From positions 25,950,363 to 26,014,362 of the forward strand of contig CM059194.1 in NCBI GenBank assembly GCA_030323885.1: 64,000 nt of DNA, in the 5' to 3' direction. The position numbers were made by a program, and so were the translations under genes. Under the pieces are notes generated by a model. That model saw only the letters and a program-made list of their open reading frames with translations. It had not been told where the DNA came from and did not search any database. Below are positions 33,911-46,889 of the stretch, piece by piece. Positions within the stretch are counted from its first letter, which is position 1, and every line of letters begins with the position of its first letter. This stretch comes from Branchipolynoe longqiensis. Taxonomy: Eukaryota; Annelida; Polychaeta; Phyllodocida; Polynoidae.

Positions 33911-34601
33911 TGCTTTTGCCACTTGCACTGAAGCATATATCTTTGAGTATGTGTATATATATTATACACAATCATAAATCATATGTGATATATATAACGC
34001 ATTCTGCAATTATAAATGCTCAGAGGGGAATAAATGTTTCAGACTTCCTCCTGACTGACGCATTGGTAGAGCGCCCACCGCCTGAGGTGGCGATTTGTAG
34101 CTGGGTACCCCCCCGCCCACCAAGCCCGCTGCGTCCTACACTCTGGAGTTGTGTATATATACACACTAACACACTCCAGATGTTCCTAAAAAAATAAATA
34201 AATAGATATTTCTTTGTAAAATATCGGATAAATATGGGATAACACAACTAATTAATGTATTAAATTATATTGTGAATAACAGATGACAGTTGAGTAGGTA
34301 AATTAGCCTCAGGTAGGTTGTATTATAAGTTTGACGGCCTCTGCGCATGCGTGGGTGAGAGCAGTGGAAGGAACTCAAGTTTAATTCTCATATATCGACC
34401 TCCCATGTATGGAGGGTGGAGAAAGGTGGTTGCCGTAGTTGATGGCTAGGCTGGGAAAGTGAAGAAAAGAGTGCTGAAGCGAATCAAGGGTGCATACCCA
34501 TGTGAAGATATGGAATTCAAGGCTGTTTTTGATAGGAATTCAAAACTATTTTCATTTGGATTTCAGGGAAAAAAACAATGGCAAATGACGATTTCATTAA
34601 C

Positions 34602-35305
34602 CACTCTGCAGGTCATTCCCTCATATGAGTTCCTGATTATGTTAGTGATCTTTGCCGGTACCCCATAGTGTCTCAACAGTCTCCAGATGGTCTGCCTATC
34701 CACACTGTCAAACGCCTTCTCATAGTCAATAAAATTGACATAGAGAGGTGAGTTTCACTCCAAGGACTGTTCCAGGATGATCCGCAAGGTTGTTATCTGG
34801 TCAGTGCAGGATCTGCTCTTCCTGAAGCCAGCTTGTTGATCTCGGAGATGTGGGTCGACCGCATCTTTCATCCTGTTTAGGAGGACTCTATTGAAGACCT
34901 TGCCTGGGGTTGACAGCAGTGTTATCCCCCTGTAGTTGGAGCAGGAACTAAGGTCACCCTTCTTTGGGAGATTGATAAGGTAATCCTCCTTCCACTCTGA
35001 TGGAATGTCTTCCTCCTCCCAGACATCTGCTTTCAAAGCTTCTGCAGGAATGGTGTCTGGCCCGGCTGACTTGCCGTTTCTCAGTTGCTTGATGGCCCTA
35101 TATATCTCTTCCTTCGATGGAATGTCACAGATGATAGGGAGATCAAAGTTGGCTGGTTGGATATCACCTGGGTTTGATGGAGAAGGTCTGTTCAAAAGAT
35201 CCTCAAAATGTTCTGCCCATCTACGCTTTTGCTGTTCTATCCCTGGAATCGTTTTCCCTTCTCTGTCTCTCACTGGCCTCTCTGGTTGGCTGATCTCTGG
35301 ATCAC
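34602..35305 (-). pseudogene. RTE-like RT, N-terminal half (inverted segment)
   Basis: Minus-strand reading: QQKRRWAEHFEDLLNRPSPS, IKQLRNGKSAGPDTIPAEAL, NYRGITLLSTPGKVFNRVLL, QQAGFRKSRSCTDQITTLRI, then, past a TGA, YVNFIDYEKAFDSVDRQTIW (RT motif A). A Trp codon has become a stop near 34755. This RT type is common in invertebrate LINEs annotated RTE-like (family knowledge). Confidence 0.85.
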
Positions 35306-35308
35306 TAG

Positions 35309-36290
35309 CATAATCAGGAACTCATATGAGGGAATGACCTGCAGAGTGATTCATGGCCAGCAGCTTACCGAGGCCTTCCAAGTGCAAACAGGAGTGAGGC
35401 AGGGATGCCTAATGTCACCCTTCCTTTTCCTGTTGGCGATAGATTTGGTAATGAGGACCTCAACTGCCCAGAAGAGGAATGGCATCCAATGGACACCTTG
35501 GACGCAGTTGGATGACCTCGACTTTGCTGATGACCTGGCACTTCTTTCCCACACCCAGCAACAAATGCAGAAGACCACTATCATCGCAACTCACTCAGCA
35601 CGCCTTGGCCTCACTATATACAAAGGGAAGAGCAAAATCCTCAAAATGAACAAAAACAACACACCACCCATCAAACTAGAGGGAGAAGCACTAGAGGAAG
35701 TGGAAAGCTTCACCTATCTTGGAAGTGTGGTCAACAGGCTTGGAGGGACAGATGCGGATGTGAGGGTTCGGATTGGAAAGGCAAGGGCAGCTTTTCATCA
35801 GCTGAAGAATGTCTGGGGATCCTCGGAGCTGCCTCGGAACACCAAGATCAGGATATTTTGCTCCATGGTAAAGCCTGTTCTTCTGTATGGTGCAGAGACT
35901 TGGAGAACAACGGTCACCACCATGAAGAAAATCCAGTCCTTTACAACACCTGTCTCAGACGAATCCTAAGAGTACCCTGGCCAAACACCATCAGTAACCT
36001 GGAGCTATGGCAGTGAACAGGACAGCAACCTGTTGAAGAGATCCTTCGGAGACGCTGGAGATGGGTTGGCCACACCCTTCGCAAGGCTGCATCCAACACC
36101 GCAAGAGATGCACTCTCCTGGAATCCACAGGGGAAAAGGAAGAGAGGCAGGCCAAGAAACAGTTGGCGCCGTGACTTGGAGGCAGATGTGAAGAGGTCTG
36201 GCCATACATGGAGACAGCTGGAGAAGATGGCCCAGGACCGGGATAACTGGAGAGCCCTTGTTTGTGGCCTACGCATGGAAGATGGGTAGG
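35309..36290 (+). pseudogene. RTE-like RT, C-terminal half
   Basis: Open from 35208 to 35969: IIRNSYEGMTCRVIHGQQLT, TGVRQGCLMSPFLFLLAIDL, LDDLDFADDLALLSHTQQQM (FADD catalytic box), SFTYLGSVVNRLGGTDADVR and LLYGAETWRTTVT. Then a frameshift, with RWVGHTLRK..., SWNPQGKRKRGRPRNSWRRD and WRQLEKMAQDRDNWRALV in the following frames. Not functional. Confidence 0.85.
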
Positions 36291-36509
36291 TGTAAGTAAG
36301 TAAATGACGATTTCAAACTAATTTAGATCAGTCGGGACATTTTAATGGAATTCAAGGCTTTTCAAGACTAATTACCGAATTCAAGGCCTTTCAAGACTAA
36401 TTACCCAAAATAGGTTAATAAGGCTTTTCAAGGCCTTGAAATGGGGAAAATGAAGTTCAGGACTTTTCAAAACTTATCAGGACTTTCCAGGCCTCCCCAT
36501 ACGGACACT

Positions 36510-37496
36510 CGAACCAGCACTAATGGGGTAGTGCTTAGCGGGGTATTCATGTAATATGGTAATCTAAAAACCCCATAAGACCAACTTAATGTTAACAAGT
36601 TTTTATTGATCTGTTTAGCTACTATCTATCTGTACAGGTGCATATACATGCGAAATACAGAACCAAAAGGTTTACTATCACAGTACCAGTGACTACAACT
36701 GAAACAGCCTATGCACACAAAGCGGTAAGATTTGATTGATTGATGTTTCCGTTTTGGCTTACATACTTAGCATGAAGGAATAAGTAGTACATGGATCATA
36801 TGTATATGTATGTATATATGTATAATATATACAAATATATAATATAGTCGTAACAATCTCACCTTCTCTTTGAACATATCTGCAGATGATTTGGGATGGC
36901 TGTATTGTAAACCAACCTACAAGTCGTCCAGTCCGAGATGGGCAATGTAGCGACAGTTATTAGAGGTCGAAAAGGTAACACTCGCATTTTGTTTTAAACA
37001 TTTCAAAGTAATGACATTTCGTTGATTACAATCATACAGTCAGAGTTGGTTCAATTAGGTCACCAAAACACAACCTCGATATCATTCAATGAACATGACA
37101 ACAATTCTTTCTCTTTACTCTCTCGCTCTCTCTCAGTACTCTGGCAATGCCAGCAAAGATATGTCATTTTTGAGTTTTATTCAATGTTCTCATCGTGATT
37201 TACCGAGATCTAAATCTACCCACGTTGCACTCAAAAATCCAATAAACCGGACAACACTTTGCAGTTTATAAACGTAAACAAAGTTCCAGCCATCGCAAGG
37301 AAACAGGACCCATACCTAACATACTTATCACAAGCTTCAGTCCAATTGTGCTTCTCTTTGAAATTTGCATAATATTCAGGAATACTAGTGATTCTCTTTA
37401 TGATGTGATCATTTGTTTCTTTGTTAAAATCATATTTCTGCATATCATTATCAATCATGGCTGTTCTCCTTGAGACAATTACACCCGCAGTCATAA
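36510..37496. other. Intergenic, nothing recognised
   Basis: AT-rich, with atgtatatatgta microsatellite near 36800-36850. No repeat family or coding pattern assigned. Confidence 0.45.
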
Positions 37497-37803
37497 CAGG
37501 CCTGGCAACAAGGTACGCCTCCGAGACGTATTGGGGGAAATCCCTAGCGTCACGCTAGTCTGAATGGCAAAAGCAGTTGGTCGCCTCGAAAATCGCCACC
37601 CCCATAGGCGGCAGCCATTTGCAATGAAAAAGAAGCACTCTAATTGGCTGAAACCACTGAATACGGCGGCCATTTTCGAGGCACTTTTTAACTCCTATCT
37701 GAAAAGGGAGACGTCTCAGAGACGCCTCGGAGATGCACCCTGAAAAGAAATAAGCCAAAAAGGATCGCAGAGACGTCTCGGAGACAGACCCTGAACACGG
37801 CCC
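37497..37803. mobile_element. MITE related to 24148-24440, copy 3
   Basis: Shares ggtcgcctcgaaaatcgcca, gcagccatttgcaatgaaaa and ggcggccattttcgaggcac with the 24.15 kb element and ends agaccctgaacacggccctg. The left end has diverged (ggcaacaaggtacgcctccg). Confidence 0.65.
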
Positions 37804-37814
37804 TGCCATGCCCA

Positions 37815-38260
37815 CAGCAACAATGTTTCCAGTGAACATGCACTGCGCAGTAACCATGCTGCCAGTGCACATGCACTGTGTAGTAATTATGTTGCCTGTG
37901 TGCATGCACTCCATATTGACCATGTTGTTGGTGCACATTTACTGAAGTGACGACACTGTCAGTGGGCAAGTGTTGCAGTGACCACACCACCAGAGTACAT
38001 GGTCTGCATAGTAACCAGGATTCCATTACACACAGGCACACACTATAGTAATCACACTATTAGTGCACATTCTCTGCACAGTAACCATATGACCACTATG
38101 TGTGTGCTGCAGTGTTATGTGCTGCATAGTGACCACGTCATCAGTCCACATGTGCAGCACAATAACCACACCATGTGTGCATATGCACTGTACAGAAACC
38201 ACACTCTAAGTACACATGCACTGCACCGTGACCACGCCATCAGTGCACTTGAACTCCAGT
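37815..38260. repeat. Degenerate ~40-bp minisatellite
   Basis: Units of the type gtaaccatgctgccagtgca / catgcactg recur about every 36-42 bp, with many substitutions, through 38260. Open frames in it are low-complexity by-products. Confidence 0.65.
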
Positions 38261-38883
38261 GACAATATGGGTATTCTGAGTTCTGCTGGTTACTCAGTAA
38301 GGACTGAAGCGTTGACCCAGCATGTTGGGTCACAGCTACAAGGGGAAGTTGGGGTTGGTGCCACTCCCAGCGCTATCCTTCACTATAGACCCTATAGTTT
38401 AAACTTTCTTTGCATCTACAACCTCCTGATGACCAAACCTGGTAGGGCTATTGCTATACATTGCTTTCTAATATAGATTGCAGTAAAATTGTCCTAGTAA
38501 ATATTTCACACCAGATAAAAAAAAACACTTCCTGTATTATGGTGTATTTGTATTCACCACCTCCTCCCCACGTTCCACTGTGTAAGCTGAAGCTGTGACC
38601 CGGCCTGCTGAGTCTCAGTATCAGTCCCTACTGAGGGACCAGCGGAACCAGGAAATACCTGTATTCCGTCAGTGCGCCTGCAGTTCTTATTGCTTCAATA
38701 ATGCAATGATTGTCAGCAATAACTTGCATCAGGGTCTTGGCAGCCAGGTTGGAACACAACGCTAAGCTGCTCAAACTCTACGCATGGAAGATGGGTAAAC
38801 AATCACCAGCTATGTTTGAACAAGCACATTGCACCACCAGTGAATTACAGAGTAGTTCAAGAACAGATAGCTTGTTGTTTTTC

Positions 38884-39238
38884 TAAGTTGCATAGTCCGA
38901 TTGTTTTGAGTTTCTCTAATTTTCTGAGATAAACATATTAGGTTGATCATTATAATGTACCTTACTTTAGTTTGAAGTAACTTTTATTTTAATTGTCTAA
39001 CATTTGAGATATTTGAAGTGCAAACATGCAAAATTAATTTTGGCAAGCTTGTCAAAACTGTAACATCACAGGCTTCTGCAGTAACATGTTCTATTAAATT
39101 GACTCAGTATTTCCTTATATGTGACGACAAATGCTTAATAAGTGCACCAGTATCTGAGTTAGATATATGTACAATCAAATCTAGATAATTGTTTTGGTTT
39201 AGAATAGTTGATGTTTTCATTGGACTATGCAGCTTTAA
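38884..39238 (-). mobile_element. TCCGATG palindrome-ended element, copy (inverted orientation)
   Basis: Starts aagttgcatagtccgattgt, includes ttactttagtttgaagtaac and aaatgcttaataagtgca, and ends cattggactatgcagcttta. Orientation opposite to the next copies. Confidence 0.8.
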
Positions 39239-39433
39239 AGTGGGTGAGGGAATTGTGATGTACATTTCGTGTCACACGCCTATATACATTTTATACTAAC
39301 CATTTACCGCCCAATAGCTGGTTTGAGGCTGTAAGAGATTTGGGATGTGTATCAACTGAAGCATAGCTGATGTAGATATGCATCCCAGAGGGCCAATGGA
39401 CTCACATTGACATATTACGTGATGAAGTGTTCA

Positions 39434-39773
39434 TTAAAGCTGCATAGTCCGATGAAAATACCAAATTTTCGAAACCAAACCAATTATCTAGATTTGATTC
39501 TACAGATACTGGTGCATTTATTAAACATTCGTAACCACATTGAAGGGAATACTGATGCAATTTAAGATTTACTGCAGAAGCCTATAGAGCCAAGAGTTTG
39601 GGCATGCTTGGCAAAATTAACTTTGCATGGTTGTACTTCAAATATCTCCAAAGTTAGCTATTTAACATAAAACTTACTTCAAACTAAAGTCAAATAGGTT
39701 ATAGCGATCAATTTAATATATGTATCTCAGAAAATGACAGAAACTCTAAATCATCAGACTAGGCAACTTTAAA
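39434..39773 (+). mobile_element. TCCGATG palindrome-ended element, copy
   Basis: Starts ttaaagctgcatagtccgat and ends tcagactaggcaactttaa; about 340 bp, no ORF. The interior holds ctagatttgattctacagat and tctcagaaaatgacagaaac. Confidence 0.8.
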
Positions 39774-39918
39774 TGACTTTAAAATTTAAACTTCAGCCAT
39801 TTTGAATAGTGAAACCTGAAATTTAAATATATTTGAACAGATAATCAGAATACCAAAAAATGTGATGTCGAACTGGCAAATCCAATAGGCCTACGGATCT
39901 AATCAAACTTGGCATTTT

Positions 39919-40262
39919 AAAGTTGCATAGTCCGATGAAAGCGTATAATTTTCAACACATATCTAGATATGATCCTACATATCCAGCTTAAATACTGGGG
40001 CATTTATTAAACATTTATTGCTGCACAGAAGTGAATACTGATTCAATTTAATAGAACCTCTTACTGCTGAAGCCAATGGTGTCAGAATTTTGATGTCCTT
40101 TCTGAAATTAATTTGGCTTGAATTCACTTCAACTATCTCTAAAGTTAGCCATTTATAATCAATGTTACTTCAAAGTCAAAGTAAAGTAGGCTATTACAAT
40201 CAACCACATATAATTATCTCAGAAAATGGCAGAAGCTTAAAAGCAATCGGACTAAGCAACAT
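39919..40262 (+). mobile_element. TCCGATG palindrome-ended element, copy
   Basis: Starts ttaaagttgcatagtccgat and ends atcggactaagcaacattaa. Same interior as neighbouring copies with numerous substitutions. Confidence 0.8.
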
Positions 40263-40730
40263 TAATGCATCTGACCAGAGAGAATGTACCATCAACACAA
40301 TTTAGGCATTTAATATCTTTTGAATGTCTTTGAACCTTGTTAAACAATTTCCATCTGAAGGGATATAGAGTCAACTTTTCGATGGTTGGCACTACACCTC
40401 TAACTCGCCATCCGTAGTCTCATAGGTGATACTCATGGGGTGCAATAAGGCTGTTTACACTGCAACGTCTCCCAGATACAGATGCGTCCGCACTGTCGCC
40501 AATCAGGAAAAGCTCACTTAAGCTAAGATTCCACATGCGCGGTATGTGAATGTAAATGTGACAAAAACGCATTCACACTGAGCGATCCATTGAGCGATCC
40601 ACTTTGCCGTCCACTCATTCGCAACCGGACATATGGAAGCACCACTGTGCGTTTAGATGCCTTTTCGTTTTATGTCGCACTCGCATACCGCATATATGGA
40701 ATCTTAGCTTAACCACTATAGAAATCTTTA

Positions 40731-41086
40731 AAGCTGCACAATCCGATGAAAGCATTACATTTAAAAACCAAAACGCTAACCAAGATTTGATCCTACCTAT
40801 CCAACTTAAGATACTAATGCACTCATTATACATTAATTAATTGAAGGTAGGTGAGGTTATGCTCGAAAATGGGTTAACCAAGCCTGTCAAGCATCTCGGT
40901 GTGCATGCTAAAATTAAAATTAATCTTGCATGTTTTCATTTCTAATTTCTAAAGTTAACTCTTTAAAATAAAATAAAAGCTACAAACTAAAGTAAAGTAG
41001 ATTCTAAGGAACAACTTAATATATTTATCTATAAAACAAGACAAAAATAAGGCAGAGACTCAAAATCACCGGATTATGCAACTTTA
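40731..41086 (+). mobile_element. TCCGATG palindrome-ended element, copy (abuts next)
   Basis: Starts tttaaagctgcacaatccga and ends atcaccggattatgcaactt, at a shared TTTAA with the following copy. Confidence 0.8.
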
Positions 41087-41439
41087 AAGCTGCATAGTCC
41101 GATGAAATATCAAATTTTCAAAACCAAACCAATTATCTAGATTTGATTTTACATATCTAACTTAGATACTGGTGCACTTATTAAGCATTTGTTTCTGAGT
41201 AGAAGGCAATATTGAGTCAATTTAACAGAACCTGTTACTGCAGAAGTCTATGGTGTCAGAGTTTTGGCAAGATTGCCAAAACTAATTTTCCATGTTTGCA
41301 CTCAAAATATCTCAAATGTTTACCATTTAAAATGAAACTAACTTTGAACTAATGTAAAGTAGATACTAGTGATCGATCTAATATATTTATCTCAGAAAAA
41401 AATACAGAAATTCAAAACCATCGGACTATGCAACTTTAA
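41087..41439 (+). mobile_element. TCCGATG palindrome-ended element, copy (abuts previous)
   Basis: Begins aaagctgcatagtccgatga immediately after the preceding copy and ends accatcggactatgcaactt then taaa. One TTTAA serves both elements. Confidence 0.8.
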
Positions 41440-42790
41440 ATAAAAGCAACAAAAACACTCAAACACCCAACTTATAAACAGCAATGCTCGGAATCAATTC
41501 AATGGGAAACCAATCCTGTGCAGCAGGTTGAATATCCCCACTCACAACTCGCCATCGATTTAACAGTTAACAAAAAAGGGAGAATAGGAACTACAAGCAC
41601 TACACATCAATATTGCAGATGTAAATTGTGATTATGCAATTAATGAATTTCATATATATATAAAAAAGCCCACAAAAGACAAGGAGACAACCAACCACAC
41701 GATGGTATGCTCAACTACTGTAGCAAATCTGACATTCTTTCATCATCACATATCAACTATAAACCAATGCAAAGAGTAAAGCTGGATAATAAATGACAAG
41801 GCTATGTGCATAGTCCACGAATTATCAAGTAATGCTCTTGGTCACCTCATCCGATTCCAACCAATATATCAACAGAGAACAGGTCAACCAGTTGGCACCT
41901 AGGCGACAATACTCTTAGGAGAGGAGTCGGGGTTGGGAGTTGGGGGTACAATCCTGCTGTCGATAGTCCTTGCAAAACAGCGATAGTTTCCTAAACCAAT
42001 AGTATAGTATTGTTTATTATTATTATTTATTACCATTCCAGCCTGGGGCTAAGAAATACTAAGGAATACCGGTAAAGGTTATTCAATGTGTATGGGGGTC
42101 AGGGTTAGGGTTACTGAGTCGGGTGTCGGTTAGAGAAGGCTTACCAAAAAGTAATAGCTATACGCCTACATGGTCAACTAAATGTTAGGGGCGGCTGTAC
42201 ATGATTATAACTCACTCGTTTAGATAAACCCTAAAACACAGCACTTATTTCTGGATCGCTGTGCTGTTGAACCTTGCTTACTCTCCCAGTCACAACTTAC
42301 TCAAAAGTGTCCAGTATACTTACTAGCTGAATAAAAAAAGTCACTCCCACAGCACCCCTTCTCTTAGATAAAGGATTCACCTGGTACTCGCAGTACATGG
42401 GTGAATGACAACGTAGTGTAAATACGAGCGAAAATAGCTTTAGTATGGAACAGGAAGTACAATGCCTGGCTCCAGTGTCAAATGGTTACTTATATCGGCA
42501 CAGAGTTGCTGAAATGGGAGAGAATGCAAAAAGACAAGATGGCGGCAATAGAACGCCGTCGATTTCACTTTTAAATCTTATTAAACCAGATGTTTTATTA
42601 TATTTTTCAACTCAAAGGTAGCGGGGAAATATGAAGACATATACAAAGAATAAATGTTGCTTCTTAGATTGTGAAATTAGGCTCTTATAAAGACTCATTT
42701 CATTAGCCCTATTTTTCTACTTTTTTTATATATAAGGCTGGTCTTCACCCGTGTACTGCGAGTACCGGGTGAATCTTTTATCTACCCTTT
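41440..42790. other. Intergenic, nothing recognised
   Basis: No coding exon or repeat family assigned. ccgggtgaat and ggtactcgcagtac words recur at 42375-42400 and 42750-42775 on opposite strands, hinting at an eroded inverted element of about 400 bp. Confidence 0.4.
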
Positions 42791-42796
42791 CCTAGG

Positions 42797-43075
42797 CCGC
42801 CAGTCACACTATGGCTTGCGACCACTTTGTGACCGAAAGCTGACGACCTCTTTGCGACCAAAGCCCCCCAAAAAGGTGTGAAAAACGATGGTTGCTGATC
42901 GCTCGGCAACCTCCGGGCGACCATTTTGGTTGTAAGGCTGTTGCAGGTTCTGCACCAAAAACCTTGTGACCAAAATAGTCGCAAGGAGGTCGCTGACCAT
43001 ATTCAGCACTTGCGGCCGGTCGCAACCAGTCAGTCTTTTGGTCGAAAGTAGTCACATGTCATAGTGTGACTGGTT
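42797..43075. mobile_element. MITE, CCAGTCACACTATG-ended
   Basis: ccagtcacactatggc on the left and catagtgtgactgg on the right are inverted. The interior repeats tttgcgaccaaag and gtcgcaaggaggtcgc, as at 3513-3702. About 280 bp, no ORF. Confidence 0.8.
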
Positions 43076-45300
43076 TAACGCACTGCTCATGCCACACCGG
43101 GTACAATGCACTGCCTGGGTTCGACATCAAGCCACATGACTGCACCATTTTGATGAGCTGATTGTCAGCAGCCAAAACGACACCCCTTCTCGTTCGGTGG
43201 GAAAAGGTTTCTCCCTCAGAGTGGAGGGAGGGTCAAATATCTCACATGTCGGTATGTGTGACGTCACAGATTTAAGCTGAGAGAGAAAGCCTTGCCCCCT
43301 TATGGGCTATTTGCCCTTGCAAGTTACATTGTATTTGTTGTCAGTTCACTTATTGAAACTCCACGGGATGTTTCTAGGTCAAGGTCAAAAGCTTTCACCA
43401 GAGAAGGTCATTCATATGCGGCGTAGAGAAACTGTGGCAGTGTGTGTGTGTGTGGGGGGGGGTGTGTGTGGGTGGGTGTCATGAGTCAATGGAAGTTATT
43501 AATTTCAAAACCACGAGAATGGAATATAGGAAAAGCTGCTGGTTCAGGAGACCTTTTTTGGGGGGTGGGGGTGGGGGGCTGGGGGGGGGGGGGTGGAAGA
43601 GGGGAGGGAGGGGAAGATTGCTTGTTTGTTGGTCATCGGAAAAAAGATGGCAACCATAAAGATTAAACATGAAACACATGTAATTCAAACGCGACAAATT
43701 TGGGACCATTCACTGCACAATCGAGTTAAAGAGAATTAAAGGAGAACATTACACTAATAGATTCAACTTGTTATGTAATAAATAGCATAGTAGGCTAGCT
43801 ATATACCCCGCGCCGGCAAAGCACAGAATGACGAGTCTGCAGTACACAACCCATGCGAATATATACATCAATGGAGAATGGTGGTGGTTTGAAAAGGTCC
43901 CGTGGTGATGAAGCACATGGGCTGTACACACAGTGTGCCTGAGTCCAACATTAGCATACCTATTATGTGAATAATGAGTTTGTATTTTCTTCTTTTTCTT
44001 CTTCTCTTCTTCATCACAGGCTGCAATGCAATGGTTTAATTGATAATTTGCCGCTAATTGGCTCAAGCTGAGGCACTAATTCACCACTAGGGCACCAATT
44101 TGCTGCTGCTTGTCACAAGGTGGCAGCAGGACCAACTTTTACCACCAGGTGTCAGCACTACACTTTGTTATTATTTACCGCTGCTACCAGGAGGGGGCGC
44201 CTGTGGTGTGCGACGCGACGCGGCTATATGACATCACTTCCGCCCGAGTGACGGCTCCCCCCTGTTCTGTTCATCTCCTCCTCCTCCTCCTCCAATTATC
44301 AATACATAGTAATAACAACAATAACAACCTTCACGATGATGCATGCATTTCATAAGTCTTAATACAAAGACAGATTTTGCTAGGATTTAGTTTTGTCGAA
44401 GTCGCACTGTATCAATGAATTGAAGACTTGTTTTATTATACACTATACACAGGTATGCGGATGTCTTGTATGGGAACATGGATGTCTTGTATGGGAACAT
44501 ACATCTAACAACAACTGCCCTACAACAAACCCATGTCTCTTGCATACTCCGATACCTAACAGAGAAACTCCCAGATGCAATAGCAGGGCGATTAAGAAAA
44601 TGAACTATCACGCTAACAGCTGGCGAAAAGAGCCACACATCGCATTATTTAAACAGCACTCAGACACAAACAAAAAGGGAAACCTACATATCTAGTTAAC
44701 CTTTAAAGAGTATCAACAAATTAATATATCTTAAAAAAAATAAAAATAAAATTAAAGAAAAAAGAAGGTATACACACAATGCAGTACACTTCGCACTTTT
44801 ATCCTATACATAATTATAAACATTATTATTATTATTTCTTACATGGCATTCAATCTATTTTTACATCCATGTGCTACCAGGGATTTTGTTGTTGTATTGA
44901 TTTAATAGTAGAGCATAAGGGTGGAATAAAAACCTCATCACCTACGATGAGTGAGTGAGTGAGTCTCAAAGAGGAAATGGAGAATAGAACTACCGCTTAC
45001 AAAGAAGTACTTATGTAAAAAAAAGAAATAAGACTAAGATGATACATAACTCATCAGATCTAACCATTGATCTCGCAATGTACAATATGACGTGGTTAAT
45101 TTGCTACAGTGATCAGCTGGGAGGGTGGTGTAATGAAGCACTGTGTTGACACTGTGCTGACAGTGTCGACACTGTGTTGACAGCAGACCTAAAACGACTC
45201 CCAGGAGTGTACTAAAGTGACATGCCCCTCCTCTCCCACATACCCACCACGACTAGCTTCTTCAAGTAGTTACATTGCTGTGACACCGGCGTTTCAAATT
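43076..45300. other. Intergenic, microsatellites only
   Basis: G/T-rich runs at 43440-43475 and 43557-43612, a cttcttttcttcttc tract near 43990, ctcctcctcc near 44275, and a short direct repeat (atgtcttgtatgggaacat twice, 44460-44502). 45120-45185 has alternating cactgtgttgac/acagtgtcgac words. No exon recognised. Confidence 0.45.
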
Positions 45301-45309
45301 CAATCAGAT

Positions 45310-45961
45310 TTAATATATATGTACATATATATGTATATATATATATATATATACTTCCAGTGGAACCCTGTCATATTGCGCCCCGAAGTAACGCAAATTC
45401 TGATATAACGTGATGATTCATTGGACCCAGTATTCCTGAATTCAAAAGGTAATTCAGTAAACTGATTTAGCGCGACTCCACTGTTTTTGCGATGACATTT
45501 TATGAACCCCAATGATCGCGTTACAACAGGGGTTCACTGTATATATATATGTACATATGTGTGTATATATATAATATATATATATATCTATATAATATAT
45601 ATAGATATATATATATCATATATATATATATATATACATAGCTAATTTTCTAAACTGCTTCAGTGAGAATCAATAGCAGCCAAACTGATAAAGCGTTAAT
45701 AAGCACGTTAAACCTAAGTGCACTAAGTAACATTGCATCGCTCAATGGTTTGTTTTCTTCTCTTCTTCTAAAGACTATGCAGCATGTACCTGGTGAAGAC
45801 TGGGGTGGCAAGTACCACACGCAAATAGAATGTCCGACATGAGCTGCAGTAGATAGATGTAGATAGAAAAGACTTTGGCGAAAACACAATTAGACATTTG
45901 CTTTGCAATATTACAATGATATCGCTTTATGTCCACGTATGCGATTCTTACTCGCCTATCC

Positions 45962-46022
<61 letters not shown>
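45310..46022. repeat. (AT)n-rich microsatellites
   Basis: Runs of tatata at 45311-45352, 45540-45640 and a long pure (at)n at 45963-46022. Confidence 0.9.
45357..45540. mobile_element. Short MITE, CAGTGGAACCC-ended (pogo-like)
   Basis: Left ccagtggaaccctgtcatat and right caacaggggttcactgtata are inverted. Internal ttctgatataacg and tttagcgcgactcc recall pogo/Tigger-type ends. Flanked by TA-rich DNA on both sides, so a TA duplication cannot be proven. Confidence 0.55.
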
Positions 46023-46023
<1 letters not shown>

Positions 46024-46271
46024 GTGCATATAAAGCCCCTCCCACGTATATGTGTGCGGAAAAAGCACCAGCTTAATTCTATTCCAGCAAAGAAGTTCAG
46101 AACAAAGAAATGAACTTACGAAAGAGAAAAGAAAAGAACAAAAGCCAACACAGCATACATTCGCACAGAATAAAGAGAAACCAAATTTGCAATAACAACA
46201 ACAAAATGAAACAAGGTAATTCCAATTTCTCTTTTCATTGATTTATAACACAAAATTCACTTCTTTAGACA

Positions 46272-46372
46272 AGAGACAATTCATGTCGATAATTAACCAA
46301 TATCATGTCGATAATTAGCCAATATCATGTCGATAATTAGCCAATTATCATGTCGATAATTAGCCAATATTC
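46272..46372. repeat. 22-bp tandem repeat, four units
   Basis: atcatgtcgataattagcca repeated four times with small changes. Intergenic. Confidence 0.85.
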
Positions 46373-46889
46373 CACGACTGCCGAAATCAAACAAAATAAA
46401 TAAATAATTGTCAATCCCACGTCCAGAAAGCAGATGTCTGTAAGGCTGTCTATCCATAGACTGTTCCCTTGTTCCGTGTTCGCTTGTGACCTTGTGACAC
46501 GCCACACAGATAATGAACATATTCATTCTCTATGTTCCCGGTGAGTACGTCACATGTCATACGGTCCATGGGTCTAACCACTGGGAACGGCCACTAAGCA
46601 AAACACAGGTTCGTTGTCTGTATGGCGCATCACAAGGTCACAAGCGAACACAGAACTAGAGAACACGCCCTAAGGAAACCGTCTATGGATACCCTGCCTA
46701 ATACCAGCGCTACACACCTCAATGTGTGATTCTAATGGTGTAATCACCAACACATCGTTTATTTGAAAAGCGTGGCTAGGTCATCAATCACACTACATCG
46801 ATAATTATAAATGACACACGCCAGAACACGGCTTCCTGCCTGCTCAACGCGCACTCTCGTAACACACAATAACGGTCTTGTGTGTGGCT

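Larger units (their letters stand above)
34597..36301 (+). mobile_element. RTE-like LINE copy with inverted 5' part (twin-priming structure)
   Basis: Flanked by a 14-bp duplication, aaatgacgatttca (34583-34596 and 36302-36315). The upstream 0.7 kb encodes RT on the minus strand; the downstream 1.0 kb continues RT on the plus strand to the 3' end and a gtaagtaagtaa tail. The segment ataatcaggaactcatatga (part of about 38 bp) is present at both the start and the end of the inverted block in opposite orientations. This is the classic product of twin priming plus a small junction duplication. Confidence 0.88.
34486..36509 (+). mobile_element. MITE CAGGGTCCGTAC family, copy 3, interrupted by a LINE
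   Basis: The left part 34486-34596 (aagggtgcatacccatgtga ... atttcaggg) and the right part 36302-36509 (gatttcaaactaatttagat ... ccatacggacact) together make one family member, split by the RTE-like element. Confidence 0.85.

Noticed and set aside
37231..37494. 87-codon minus-strand ORF (TEACDKYVRYGSCFLAM region) as a gene
   Set aside because: No family recognised, no splice partner in phase, and repeats flank it; support too weak to list as a gene, though its composition is protein-like and a lost exon cannot be excluded.
45775..46113. ORFs with IYIYIYIY stretches
   Set aside because: Pure (at)n microsatellite translations on both strands.
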